Assembly: GCA_937894725.1 (NCBI GenBank)
Contig: CALAYL010000049.1
Location: 12,780-76,779 of the forward strand
DNA from: an uncultured Bacteroidota bacterium
Lineage (GTDB): Bacteria; Bacteroidota; Bacteroidia; Chitinophagales; LD1
Reading direction: 5' to 3'
Length of the DNA: 64,000 nt
Shown: piece by piece, positions 54,501 to 62,649 of the stretch
Layout: each line of letters starts with the position of its first letter
Position numbering within the stretch: position 1 is the first letter of the stretch
Made by a program: the position numbers and the translations under genes
Notes under the pieces: generated by a model
What the model was told of the DNA's origin: nothing
What the model saw: the letters and a program-made list of their open reading frames with translations, nothing else
Database searches by the model: none

Positions 54501-56133
54501 CTATTACCGAAATAGAGCCACTGCTTGCACCTACCGTTGCACTAATAGCGTTAGTAGTTGAAGTGCCCGTCCAGCCATTTGGCAAAGTCCACTGATAAGA
54601 AGTAGCACCAGCCACACTCGGTATGGAGTATGTATAAGTTGTACCTATACAAAGTGCAGAAGCTGTACCCAAAATAGCACTAGGATTAAAAGCTGTAGCA
54701 CATTGCCCTAGTTTTTGGACAAAGCCATCTGCTAATCCAGAGGCAAGCAAATTGTCTGTACCAGCCAATGGATTAAAATCTACTGTAGTTTGAAAAAATC
54801 CACTTAAATATAAATTGTTTAAATTGTCAGTTGTAATACCGCTGACCTCATCATTGCCAGTACCAGCATAATTATAAGCCCAAATAAAATTTCCAACAGA
54901 GTCAAGTTTTTGAATGAAGGCATCTACACTTCCCCCATTCCCAATTAAGTTAACAACTCCAGCATCAGGATCTGCATCAAAAGAGTTTTTATGTGCGCCT
55001 ACTGTATATACAGCACCTATGTCATCTAGCTGCACTCCTGTAGCCCTAACCTCTGTCGCATTCCCTACTCTTTTTACCCATTTTCTTACTCCAGTGTCAG
55101 ACAGTTTTAAGGTAAACGCATTCCCTGCACTTCCAGTTCCTCCTATAAAAGTCACTGACAGTCCATCAAAATCTACAGTACCTCGCATGTGTCCCGCCAC
55201 AGCCACTTCTCCATTTCGCACACTGATAGCTATGCCTCTGTCATCAAAAGACCCTGTGCCTGCGTATGCCTTTGCCCATGAATAAGCACCTGTAGAGCTA
55301 TATTTAGCCACAAAAATATCGGCATTACCACCAGAGGTTCTATTCTGTACTCCCGCACTTGGGTCAAAATCGGCTGTTTGGCTAAATCGTCCTGTTATGT
55401 ATATATTATTAGAATTGTCTGTAGTGATGGCATGCCCTACGTCCACTTGAGAGCCACCAATGCTAAAAGCCCAGTTAAATGCACCTGCACTACTAAGCTG
55501 CACTACAAAACACTCAAAACTACCTACGGCAGTTAAATTAAAAGTACCAGCTGGGTTGAAATTTGCTGTTCCAGAAAAAGTACCTGTGATATTTACATTA
55601 CCAGCGCCATCTACCGCTACACCATATCCTGCATCATCGCCAGTACCGCCCATTTTTTTAGCCCAAGAAAAAACTCCAGCGCTAGTAATCTTTAATACAA
55701 ATATGTCTATGCTACCCGATGAAACTAGATTTGAAGTATTTGGACTAGGGTCAAAATCTACTGTGCCAGTAAATGAGCCAGTTACATATACATCTCCAGC
55801 TCCTGAAACATAAATACCCGAAGCATTATCTGCTCCACTACCACCTATAGGATATGTCCATAATAAAGCACCTGAAGCATTATATTTTGATACAAAAATG
55901 TCAGACCCTCCTGCCGAATTGTAATTCAAAACAGTAGCACTTGGATCAAGGTCGGCAGTACCAGTGAATGCCCCTGCGGTATAAACATTGCCTGCATTAT
56001 CTACTCCTACTGCGTTTGAGTAATTAGAGCCGCTACCCGTTGCACTATTGATTGTCCAATCATAACTCGGTTGAGCTAAAATGGAAAAAGTGCTAAGTAG
56101 TAAAAAAGCAAAAAAGTGTAATATCTTTTTCAT
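51586..56133 (-). CDS. T9SS-secreted adhesin with SBBP propeller and Ig-like repeats (type-A CTD)
   Basis: A 1515-residue protein. Signal peptide MKKILHFFAFLLLSTFSILAQ; the in-frame ATG eight codons earlier is rejected because it adds polar residues. An SBBP-like propeller (about 20-490, with VTGSFTGTVDFDPSP and VAGHMRGTVDFDG blades) is followed by Ig-like modules with GATSYQWTLPNGW, seven ASGGGTYAWSNSGG modules, four NGCDS/AGCDS modules and the sorting domain (VSIYPSPASERLY). Its CTD and 3' flank nearly match the genes at 33496 and 38838. It lies between two LytTR systems. Confidence 0.9.
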   Translation of the reverse strand: MKKILHFFAFLLLSTFSILAQPSYDWTINSATGSGSNYSNAVGVDNAGNVYTAGAFTGTADLDPSATVLNYNSAGGSDIFVSKYNASGALLWTYPIGGSGADNASGIYVSGAGDVYVTGSFTGTVDFDPSPNTSNLVSSGSIDIFVLKITSAGVFSWAKKMGGTGDDAGYGVAVDGAGNVNITGTFSGTANFNPAGTFNLTAVGSFECFVVQLSSAGAFNWAFSIGGSQVDVGHAITTDNSNNIYITGRFSQTADFDPSAGVQNRTSGGNADIFVAKYSSTGAYSWAKAYAGTGSFDDRGIAISVRNGEVAVAGHMRGTVDFDGLSVTFIGGTGSAGNAFTLKLSDTGVRKWVKRVGNATEVRATGVQLDDIGAVYTVGAHKNSFDADPDAGVVNLIGNGGSVDAFIQKLDSVGNFIWAYNYAGTGNDEVSGITTDNLNNLYLSGFFQTTVDFNPLAGTDNLLASGLADGFVQKLGQCATAFNPSAILGTASALCIGTTYTYSIPSVAGATSYQWTLPNGWTGTSTTNAISATVGASSGSISVIAQGACGGSNPSFLSVSVLAPPATPTSIAGPTTTCQGLTETYTTPLISGATSYIWTLPNGFVGTSSTNSINVTFNTSVSGSISVRSSNCSPSAAFSLFVTVLPAPTVNITPNNPNVCTGQSVTLTANASIGIGGGFNYIWSNGGGNSLSATFSPASNTTYYVTVTSSTNNCSKIDSSIVTVVGAASAAISGPSTLCSGDTLTLTASGGGTYTWSNGGGSNAQAKFTPTTSSTVIMNYTVTVSNGSCSATSSKQVTVSAKPTAAISPATVAICAGESATLTASGGGTYAWSNSGGSNAAATFSPTANTTYTVTVTNAASCSATASRLVTVNANPTASITPASVTICEGQSASLTASGGGTYAWSNSGGSNAQASFSPISNTTYTVTVTNASNCSATASRLITVNSTPTVAISPSTVSICAGQNVTLTASGGGTYNWSNSGGANAQATFSPTANISYTVTVTNANNCSATATRAVAVNPLPTAAINGPSTICSGLSATLTASGGGTYAWSNAATSSSTTVTPTAATTYTVTVTNNSCTATASQTVSVQSTPTAVINGASSVCAGSSLTLTANGGNTYSWSNGLGSNAAITVSPTATTTYTVTASLGAGCTATATQTVTIKQATSGSIAQTICAGQSIVFNGITRNQSGSYRDTLVNVAGCDSFLTLNLTVRPQITGNISRTVCFGESFVFNGQTLTQNGNYRDTLTASNGCDSILALNFTVRPRIASIQSQSICNGSSITFNGQTITQAGQYLDTLMSVAGCDSFITLNVSLGQSSASTKADTICNGASYIFGTQTLTQGGTYTRAIQNIAGCDSVITLSLFVRPAVSVSVTKSGNTLSASAGFASYQWKLNGTNIPSANAQTYTATANGNYTVQVTDANGCSATSAITNVTGVGIDDITEIAVSIYPSPASERLYISTTEAIESVEITDMLGRKVLSSDHVNEQIDISSLSSSRYMISLKTAKGIQRISFVKE
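52640..54205 (-). repeat. Seven tandem Ig-like coding repeats
   Basis: Seven in-frame modules of about 70-80 residues with core LTASGGGTYAWSN, homologous to those in the gene at 38838-43601. The middle copies are the most alike. Confidence 0.8.
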
Positions 56134-56222
56134 GATCGTAATTTTTGTTTGATACAAAATTCACAATATGAAAGAAAAGACTACTATACCAATTCACGAA
56201 ACCCCCATTTTAAGTTCATGAA
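56134..56222 (-). promoter_or_regulatory. Diverged operator block D, before the SBBP/Ig-like adhesin gene
   Basis: Half-sites TTCACGAA (56193-56200) and TTCATGAA (56215-56222) are 22 bp apart. The core of the first is 63 bp from the ATG at 56133, as in blocks A and B. A -7-like box GAATTTTG (minus, 56155-56162) lies 22 bp from the ATG and 34 bp from the half-site. The geometry matches although the sequence has diverged. Confidence 0.6.
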
Positions 56223-56236
56223 TGGAAAATGATTTA

Positions 56237-56989
56237 CTACTTCCCTATTCTTATCTCCTGAAAACTATCTTCAAATTCTTTTTTTCGCTCTTTGGAAATA
56301 GGCAAAGAAACTCCATTTTCCATCACCAAAGATGAATCAAGGCGATTGTATTTTTTGATGAAATTTAGATTGATGATAAACGAGCGGTGTATTCTGAAAA
56401 AGTTTTTTCGCTTAGTCAAATGCTCTTCAAAAAACTTGATTTTTTTACTGACCAAAAGTGTTGACCCATCTTTCAAAAAAACGTTGGTATAGGCGCCATC
56501 AGCCTGAAGTACACTCAGTTTATTTATCTCTACAAACAACAATCCATCTAAAACAGGAAGTGCTATTTTCGTGAATTCGTCTGCTTTTAGATTTTGTTGG
56601 AGTACTTGCAATCGTTCTAAACTCGACTTCGCTTCTAGGTTGTCGTTCACTTTCTGTACTGCACTTTTTAGTTTATCTATCTGTACAGGTTTGAGCAGAT
56701 AATCTATAGCCGAAATCTCAAATGCCTGTATAGCATACTCACTATATGCAGTCACAAACACTACTTCAAAATTTATGCTATCAAAAAACTTTACTAGTTC
56801 AAACCCATTAAAATCAGGCATCTCCACATCTAAGAAAACAAGGTCTGGCTTGAATGCTTTGATAGCCAAAACAGCCTTGGGCACATTTTCTACCAAAGCC
56901 ACCAACTCTACTTCGGGGCAATATAGCTGGAGCATTTTTTGGAGTGAACCCCTTGCCCTACTTTCATCATCTACTATGATTGCTTTCAC
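56237..56989 (-). CDS. LytTR-family response regulator (system 2)
   Basis: A 250-residue regulator with receiver Asp54 (VFLDVEMPDFNGF), Lys100 (YLLKPVQ) and a C-terminal LytTR domain (RKNFFRIHRSFIINLNFIKKYNR). It is a paralogue of the regulator at 50791-51531. Its start overlaps the end of the sensor gene by 4 bp (ATGA), so they are coupled. The stop is 15 bp from operator block D of the adhesin gene on the same strand, with no hairpin between; read-through is possible. Confidence 0.95.
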   Translation of the reverse strand: MKAIIVDDESRARGSLQKMLQLYCPEVELVALVENVPKAVLAIKAFKPDLVFLDVEMPDFNGFELVKFFDSINFEVVFVTAYSEYAIQAFEISAIDYLLKPVQIDKLKSAVQKVNDNLEAKSSLERLQVLQQNLKADEFTKIALPVLDGLLFVEINKLSVLQADGAYTNVFLKDGSTLLVSKKIKFFEEHLTKRKNFFRIHRSFIINLNFIKKYNRLDSSLVMENGVSLPISKERKKEFEDSFQEIRIGK

Positions 56990-59877
56990 ACTTTGTCTGA
57001 TTTTTGTGGTATGATTAATCGCACTATCGTCCCTTCTACTTTGTCTATAGTTTCGATAGTGATGGCTAAGTTAAAATACTCATTTAATAATCGCAATCTA
57101 TCTGAGGTAGCACTGGTGCCAAAACTTTTGTGATTGACTCTCCGTTTGTTTATTTCTGCAGATGCAGCTCTGCCCACTCCATTATCTTCTACTTCACATA
57201 CCAAATTAGCATCTACTTCTTTGAAGGTAATTTGCAATTTCTTTTGCCCTTTTTTATGCAAAAGCCCATGCTTCAAGGCATTTTCTACCTGTGGTTGCAA
57301 AATCATAGCAGGTAGCTGAACACAAGACGCATCTATACTCTCGGGTAAAATTATTTCATAATTCATCTCCTCACCAAAGCGCAGTTTTTCGAGCGAAAGA
57401 TAAAGCGACAACATCTCTATTTCGGTTTCTAATGAAACAAAATCAGCCCCAGAAGCCTCCAATACTTTTCGAGTGAGTTCGCTAAAAAGCCCTAAATATC
57501 GCTGTGCATTTTCTGTGTCTTGCTCAAGGACCAAATCTTGTATAGAGTTGAGGGCATTAAACATAAAGTGAGGATTCATCTGCGATTTGAGGGCAGTGAG
57601 TTGGGATACTGCTAATCGCTTTTCAATTTCATTTTTTCGTTGAATAGTTTGGATTCTTCGCCAAACAAAGAATCCTACAACAGCCAAGACCAAGAAAAAC
57701 AAACTCAAATAAAACCACCACTGTTGCCAAAAAGGTTTTAAAATAACAATGTTGATAGCGGCCGATTGCTCACTTTCTATACCATCTTCATTGAGTGCCT
57801 TCACTTCAAAAAAATACCTACCAGCAGGTAGCGTAGGATAGCGAGCAAAATTACTTTGACTAGTCGTAAAAACCCATGTGGTATCTAAACCCAAAAGCCT
57901 GTATTTATAACGAAAAGAGCCATGACTTTTAAAGGCTATTCCCTTAAACGTAATATGCAAATTGTTTTGCGCATAGCTAAGCGTATAGCTTTTTTGAAGG
58001 CTGGTATCCTTATCCTTTATCGCAAAAGAAGAAATGAAAATAGAAGGCGCTATTTTGTTGATGGCATCCCATTTTTTAGGCATAGAAACTAAGCCTTTAG
58101 CAGTAGCTAAATACACTTCATTATCAGAAAAAGCAATATCGGAAATATCGGTAGTAGGAAGTCCATCGAAGCGATTGTATGCTATGTGTTCTTTCGTTTT
58201 TGTGTTATAGGAAATTAGATTTTCAGCTGTAACTATCCATAATGTATTTCCGTCTGCACCGAGCTTAAAAGCACTTTGTTTAGCCCCTTCTTTCATGATA
58301 GGCAGCGAATTTATTAGCCTACCATTATTAAATCCTAGCACGCCATTCTTCATAGTGCTTATCCATACTTTCCCGTCTGATGTAGCTTTTATATCCGTGC
58401 CAAAAACTATTTTTCCATTATACAAAATCAATTCCGTTTTATCATTTACAGAAGTCCATAATCCATCGGAGCTGCATCCCCAACTTCGCTTGCTTTCTTT
58501 TTCATAAAACACCACGTTAGTTCTGATATTTCTAATACTGTGTAGCTCTTGGATAATTGGCGAAATAGAACAGCTAAAGGCATTGAGAACAGAGCCCATC
58601 AAAAAATCGCCTTTCCCAATCTCACTAAATGATTTGATATTGCTGATGCCGAGAATGGCTGTTGGCTTTAAAGTGAGAGCATCTACCATCCAAGTACGCT
58701 GTTTGCCTACCAAGATTCTTCCTTCCAATTCATCATAGCTCAATGCTTGTATCTCATCCGTGCTATTATTGACTTGGCAATGTTTGATTTCTTTGTTTTC
58801 TAAGTTATACTTAGACAAGATACCGTTATGAAAACCTAGCCACAAATTTCCGTTTTTATCTTTGATTATTTTCTTGACACGGGTATCGGGCAATGGTGAG
58901 TTTTTATCAGTATAAACCCGAACTGCGATATTCGGCACTACAAACAAACCCTCTTGTAATGTACTAAACCAATAGTTTCCTTCTTTGTCTTGAATCACAT
59001 CAGTCACACTTTTAGCAGGAAAAAAAAGTTGTCCATCATATAACTCTCTCCACAATGTATCAAAACACAAGGCACCACTGCTACCTCCCACCCAGAGCTG
59101 ATTATTCCCTACTATTGAAAGTGAAATAATCCTACCCAATGTGTTTGACAAATCCTTCACTTTTATCAAATTATCGTTGGCGATTTTCCAGATTATGTTT
59201 CTATTATTAAACTTTGAAATGAGATATACCGCATCACCTAATACTTTTAGATGCGAATTGTAAGAGACCTCCATCCAGTCTTGTTTACTTACATTGATTA
59301 GTTTCCTTTCTTGCGTTTTGACATCAAAAAATCCTATGCTTGTCTTACCTATAAAATAAATTTTGTTTTGTGCATAGGCAATATCCATCAACTCATTATC
59401 GATAGATTGATTTGATGAAGAAAGTAAATTGAACGTTCCTTTTTTGTTTTGTACATAGACTCCACTATCACCCGTTATATACAACTGAGATTTATCATCA
59501 AATTGGAAAGTTGGAAAGTTGCTTTTCTTTGAACTCCAATCTACTGTCAGTTTTAATGAATCCTTTTGTACAGAAAAAATCTGCCCTGAAAAGTTTTGAC
59601 ACCAAAGTTTTTTATCCTTTGTGAGGGTAAGATGTGATATGGCTTTGCCGCCTTTTGCATTAGTTTCAAAAGGGATAAAATCAGTACCATCGAATCGAAA
59701 AAGCCCAGCATTTGTACCTAACCAAATGAATCCATATTCATCTTGAAGCAAGTCATATACTTCATCAGTAGGCAGACCACTATCGTCATTGATAGCATAG
59801 TAATACGGATGTTGCGAAAACAAAGGGATGCTCAAAAGCAAACAATACAAAAATCCAAAAACATTTCGCTTTCGCAT
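56986..59877 (-). CDS. Sensor histidine kinase with two-component propeller, Y_Y_Y and LytS-type kinase
   Basis: A 963-residue kinase. Signal peptide (FGFLYCLLLSIPLFSQ), then a periplasmic beta-propeller with repeats such as DEYGFIWLGTNAGLF and DKEGNYWFSTLQEGLF. A Y_Y_Y domain (about 650-725) precedes one TM helix (about 733-752), then the His_kinase domain with His770 in QMNPHFMFNALNSIQ and the HATPase_c (VENALKHGL, DNGVGRAAS). This layout is the Bacteroidota counterpart of hybrid glycan sensors but without a receiver or HTH. It senses something outside the inner membrane, unlike kinase 1. The ligand is unknown. Confidence 0.93.
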   Translation of the reverse strand: MRKRNVFGFLYCLLLSIPLFSQHPYYYAINDDSGLPTDEVYDLLQDEYGFIWLGTNAGLFRFDGTDFIPFETNAKGGKAISHLTLTKDKKLWCQNFSGQIFSVQKDSLKLTVDWSSKKSNFPTFQFDDKSQLYITGDSGVYVQNKKGTFNLLSSSNQSIDNELMDIAYAQNKIYFIGKTSIGFFDVKTQERKLINVSKQDWMEVSYNSHLKVLGDAVYLISKFNNRNIIWKIANDNLIKVKDLSNTLGRIISLSIVGNNQLWVGGSSGALCFDTLWRELYDGQLFFPAKSVTDVIQDKEGNYWFSTLQEGLFVVPNIAVRVYTDKNSPLPDTRVKKIIKDKNGNLWLGFHNGILSKYNLENKEIKHCQVNNSTDEIQALSYDELEGRILVGKQRTWMVDALTLKPTAILGISNIKSFSEIGKGDFLMGSVLNAFSCSISPIIQELHSIRNIRTNVVFYEKESKRSWGCSSDGLWTSVNDKTELILYNGKIVFGTDIKATSDGKVWISTMKNGVLGFNNGRLINSLPIMKEGAKQSAFKLGADGNTLWIVTAENLISYNTKTKEHIAYNRFDGLPTTDISDIAFSDNEVYLATAKGLVSMPKKWDAINKIAPSIFISSFAIKDKDTSLQKSYTLSYAQNNLHITFKGIAFKSHGSFRYKYRLLGLDTTWVFTTSQSNFARYPTLPAGRYFFEVKALNEDGIESEQSAAINIVILKPFWQQWWFYLSLFFLVLAVVGFFVWRRIQTIQRKNEIEKRLAVSQLTALKSQMNPHFMFNALNSIQDLVLEQDTENAQRYLGLFSELTRKVLEASGADFVSLETEIEMLSLYLSLEKLRFGEEMNYEIILPESIDASCVQLPAMILQPQVENALKHGLLHKKGQKKLQITFKEVDANLVCEVEDNGVGRAASAEINKRRVNHKSFGTSATSDRLRLLNEYFNLAITIETIDKVEGTIVRLIIPQKSDKV

Positions 59878-60039
59878 AGTCTAAATATGCAAAGAAAAAA
59901 AGAACAAAATCAAAAAAATAATGCTTTCGCAACTTATAGCATACCGAATGTTTGTGGAAGTAAACGCATTTTTCATTTCTATTTTTATAGAAAGAAAATT
60001 TACTTTACTATACATCTATAGCGTTATATTCAACGAATT

Positions 60040-60660
60040 TTACAAATGTGCTGACAACTTTTTATCCAATTTTCCTAGTATCACCTCTCCCATTGAATTA
60101 CCAGCAGCACTAAGTGTTTCCCCTATCTTTCGTTGTTCAGCATCTGTTTTATTTTGACTCAATTTTTCAGCAAAATCGATTTGGATAATTTCGATTTTGA
60201 TGGCTAAAATGGCTCTCATCAGCCCATCTTTGTAGCTTTGGTCTAAGGTGGTATAGGGGGCTTTATAGGCGGGTTCATACTGCGCAAACAAATCTTGCAT
60301 GAGCGACTCCATTTCGTCTGCTGTTTCGAGCCGAGTGACTATGCCTTTGGCATGTAGAGCTTGATAGTTCCAGGTAGGTACATTTCTGGCATGGCTATAT
60401 AGTGATGGAGAAATGTAAGCATGTGGTCCCGAAAATAGGATGGTGCAATTTGCCCCATTTTGTAACTGCGCTAAAGGATTAACTTTTGCAAAATGGGTGT
60501 AAAGAAATGTCTTTTCATCTGCTATTTTTATTACAAAAGGCAAGTGCGAAGCTTGTATTTCTTGGTCTAAAATAGTAGATAAAATCGCAAACGAATGCTG
60601 CTGCATAAACGCTACTGCCTCTTCTTGGTTAGTGTTTAAAAATTCGGCAGGGATGTACAT
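60040..60660 (-). CDS. FMN-binding split-barrel protein, PaiB-like
   Basis: A 206-residue protein matching PaiB. The start MYIPAEFLNTNQEEAVAFMQQHSFAILST, the LPFVIKIADEKTFLYTHFAKVNP block and YISPSLYSHARNVPTWNYQALHAKG are family marks; flavin binding is expected. In Bacillus PaiB affects sporulation and protease genes, but here a redox or detoxifying role is as likely. It is the last gene of the operon, 3 bp after rfaE2. Confidence 0.9.
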   Translation of the reverse strand: MYIPAEFLNTNQEEAVAFMQQHSFAILSTILDQEIQASHLPFVIKIADEKTFLYTHFAKVNPLAQLQNGANCTILFSGPHAYISPSLYSHARNVPTWNYQALHAKGIVTRLETADEMESLMQDLFAQYEPAYKAPYTTLDQSYKDGLMRAILAIKIEIIQIDFAEKLSQNKTDAEQRKIGETLSAAGNSMGEVILGKLDKKLSAHL

Positions 60661-60663
60661 TTT

Positions 60664-61143
60664 TTAGTGGTGTGTGATTTTATCAATGATAGCCGTAGTG
60701 CTATGTGCAGGTACTAAAGGCACTATGTGTACTTTGCCGCCATGCTGCTCTACCCAGTCTGCACCGATGATATTTTCGGCTTGGTAGTCGCCTCCTTTTA
60801 CCAATATATTTGGAGATATGTGTTTTATTAATTCCAAGGGTGTATCTTCATCAAAAAGAATCACTGCATCTACATTTTTTAGCGATGCTAAAATATAGGC
60901 TCTGTCTGCTTCCATTTGCAATGGGCGCTTATCTCCTTTGAGTTTTTTGACAGAAATATCGCTGTTCAATCCCACGACTATGCTATCGCCTAGCGTAGCA
61001 CATTGATTGAGCAAACTCACATGGCCACGATGTATAATATCAAAACAGCCATTGGTAAATACTACCTTATCGCCCACTGCACGCCAGTGTTTGAGGAGAT
61101 TATCAAGTTGTGATAGTGTCACTATTTTGTTTGTTACATCCAT
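60664..61143 (-). CDS. rfaE2: Heptose-1-phosphate adenylyltransferase (RfaE2-like)
   Basis: A 159-residue nucleotidyltransferase. The cytidylyltransferase motif HRGH (His38-His41) is in NGCFDIIHRGH, with a late VPLVPAHSTTAII. It activates heptose-1-phosphate with ATP on the way to ADP-heptose for lipopolysaccharide core. The kinase half (RfaE1) is not fused or adjacent. It follows the flippase-like gene with a 1-bp gap. Confidence 0.9.
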   Translation of the reverse strand: MDVTNKIVTLSQLDNLLKHWRAVGDKVVFTNGCFDIIHRGHVSLLNQCATLGDSIVVGLNSDISVKKLKGDKRPLQMEADRAYILASLKNVDAVILFDEDTPLELIKHISPNILVKGGDYQAENIIGADWVEQHGGKVHIVPLVPAHSTTAIIDKITHH

Positions 61144-61144
61144 A

Positions 61145-62152
61145 TCAACTATTTACTTTTTTAGGTGCAAAAAAAGATAGATATGCCATGGCTAACAACC
61201 CAGCTACTATGACCATCAAAGTTTGCAATGTCCATGATATCCAACCCCAAGCGTAGCCAATGTTTGCCGCTACTCCATAAAGCAATAAAATCTCACGAGT
61301 GATAAGTGGATAAGCCCCTACTCCACCTTGTGTGGCGATGAAAGCAAATGTGCCAAAAAATAGTATGGCAATAGCTGCAGAAACACCCAAATGTGTCGTT
61401 TCGCTTAGTATCATAAAGTTGATGTAGCCCATAGCGAAATACATTACCCAAATCAGAATTGAATAAAATAGAAATAGCCATGGACTAGACACGTCTTTGA
61501 CCGCTACTAAACCATGTAGCATCCCCATTACTTTTTCTTTGATCATAAGTAATAAACGATTTTTCTCTGCATTTCGGTATATCCACACAAATGCGGCCAA
61601 TACTAGCAACAATACAGCGATATACAAGCCTGCCGAGGCAAAAGTGGATTGACCTATTTTAGCCTGTATGGGCATAATAATATACTGTTGAAAAACGCCA
61701 AAGAGTAAATCATATTCCATGAAAAACAAAATAGTCCCAGCCACCAAAAGTGTGAGCACATCTACAAAGCGCTCGAGAACCATCGTGCCTATAGATTTTT
61801 CGATAGGGATACCATCTGTTTTAAACATAATACCACAGCGCGATATTTCCCCCAATCTTGGGAAAACAATATTCCCTAAATACATTACATAAACCGAAGC
61901 TACAACGTTTGAAAACTTTGGTTTATAATTCAAAGACGTCAATAGCATTTCCCATCGGAGTGCTCTCACTACATTGCTGAGCATACCCAAAAACGGCCCT
62001 ACTAGTAGCCAAATCCAATTGACTCGACTAAAGGCATCTTTCATTTCGGCAATATCCTTTGGCGATAAATTTCGGACCGAAAGCCATACCAAAAGTACTC
62101 CCAAGCCTATGGAAAGTATAAATTTAATAATGGTAGCGATGGATTTTTGCAC
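61145..62152 (-). CDS. Flippase-like / lysylphosphatidylglycerol synthase TM-domain protein
   Basis: A 335-residue membrane protein with seven or eight TM helices. The WLLVGPFLGMLSNVVRALRWEMLL segment, VFPRLGEISRCGIM and LERFVDVLTL blocks mark the UPF0104/AglD-like family. Some members flip or transfer lipid-linked compounds; the role here is unknown. It lies in the operon with panD (6 bp upstream) and rfaE2, a frequent neighbourhood in Bacteroidota. Confidence 0.88.
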   Translation of the reverse strand: MQKSIATIIKFILSIGLGVLLVWLSVRNLSPKDIAEMKDAFSRVNWIWLLVGPFLGMLSNVVRALRWEMLLTSLNYKPKFSNVVASVYVMYLGNIVFPRLGEISRCGIMFKTDGIPIEKSIGTMVLERFVDVLTLLVAGTILFFMEYDLLFGVFQQYIIMPIQAKIGQSTFASAGLYIAVLLLVLAAFVWIYRNAEKNRLLLMIKEKVMGMLHGLVAVKDVSSPWLFLFYSILIWVMYFAMGYINFMILSETTHLGVSAAIAILFFGTFAFIATQGGVGAYPLITREILLLYGVAANIGYAWGWISWTLQTLMVIVAGLLAMAYLSFFAPKKVNS

Positions 62153-62158
62153 GCTTAT

Positions 62159-62509
62159 TTAGTCTGTTATTTGATTAGCTGCATCTACATGTATAGTAAC
62201 CGGTTGATGGGTTTTATGCTCTTCCATCGTCATTTGCACATATGAAATGATGATGATCATATCGCCCACGGCTACTTTGCGTGCAGCAGGGCCATTGAGA
62301 CAGATAGTGCCTGCTCCTCGTTCGCCTTTGATAACGTAGGTTTCAAGACGCTCGCCATTGTTTACATTCACGATTTGTACTCGTTCGTGTTCTACTATAT
62401 TGGCAGCTTCCATGAGATTTTCGTCTATGGTAATAGAGCCTACATAGTTGAGGTCCGCTTGGGTTACCGTAGCACGGTGGATTTTAGATTTAAATACAGT
62501 TATTGTCAT
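62159..62509 (-). CDS. panD: Aspartate 1-decarboxylase
   Basis: A 116-residue proenzyme that makes beta-alanine for pantothenate. The self-cleavage site Gly24-Ser25 in NYVGSITID is intact; Ser25 becomes the pyruvoyl group. LNGPAARKVAVGDMIIIISY is the usual C-terminal block. It is the first gene of the four-gene operon running toward PaiB. No panC is seen next to it. Confidence 0.96.
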   Translation of the reverse strand: MTITVFKSKIHRATVTQADLNYVGSITIDENLMEAANIVEHERVQIVNVNNGERLETYVIKGERGAGTICLNGPAARKVAVGDMIIIISYVQMTMEEHKTHQPVTIHVDAANQITD

Positions 62510-62590
62510 AGAGCAAATGTATAAAAAGAAATGATGCGGAGAATTGGCTTTTTTGCCCTAGCCACTATGTATATATATACTTAAATAATC

Positions 62591-62619
62591 AAATCCTATC
62601 GGTTAAACTGATAGGATTT
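62591..62619 (-). terminator. Hairpin after the unknown lipoprotein gene
   Basis: A 10-bp perfect stem AAATCCTATC / GATAGGATTT with a 9-nt loop, 31 bp past the stop of the gene at 62650-63810. The flanking T-run is short, so termination strength is uncertain. Confidence 0.7.
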
Positions 62620-62649
62620 GCAATTAGACCTGAAGTCTATTTAAAATTC

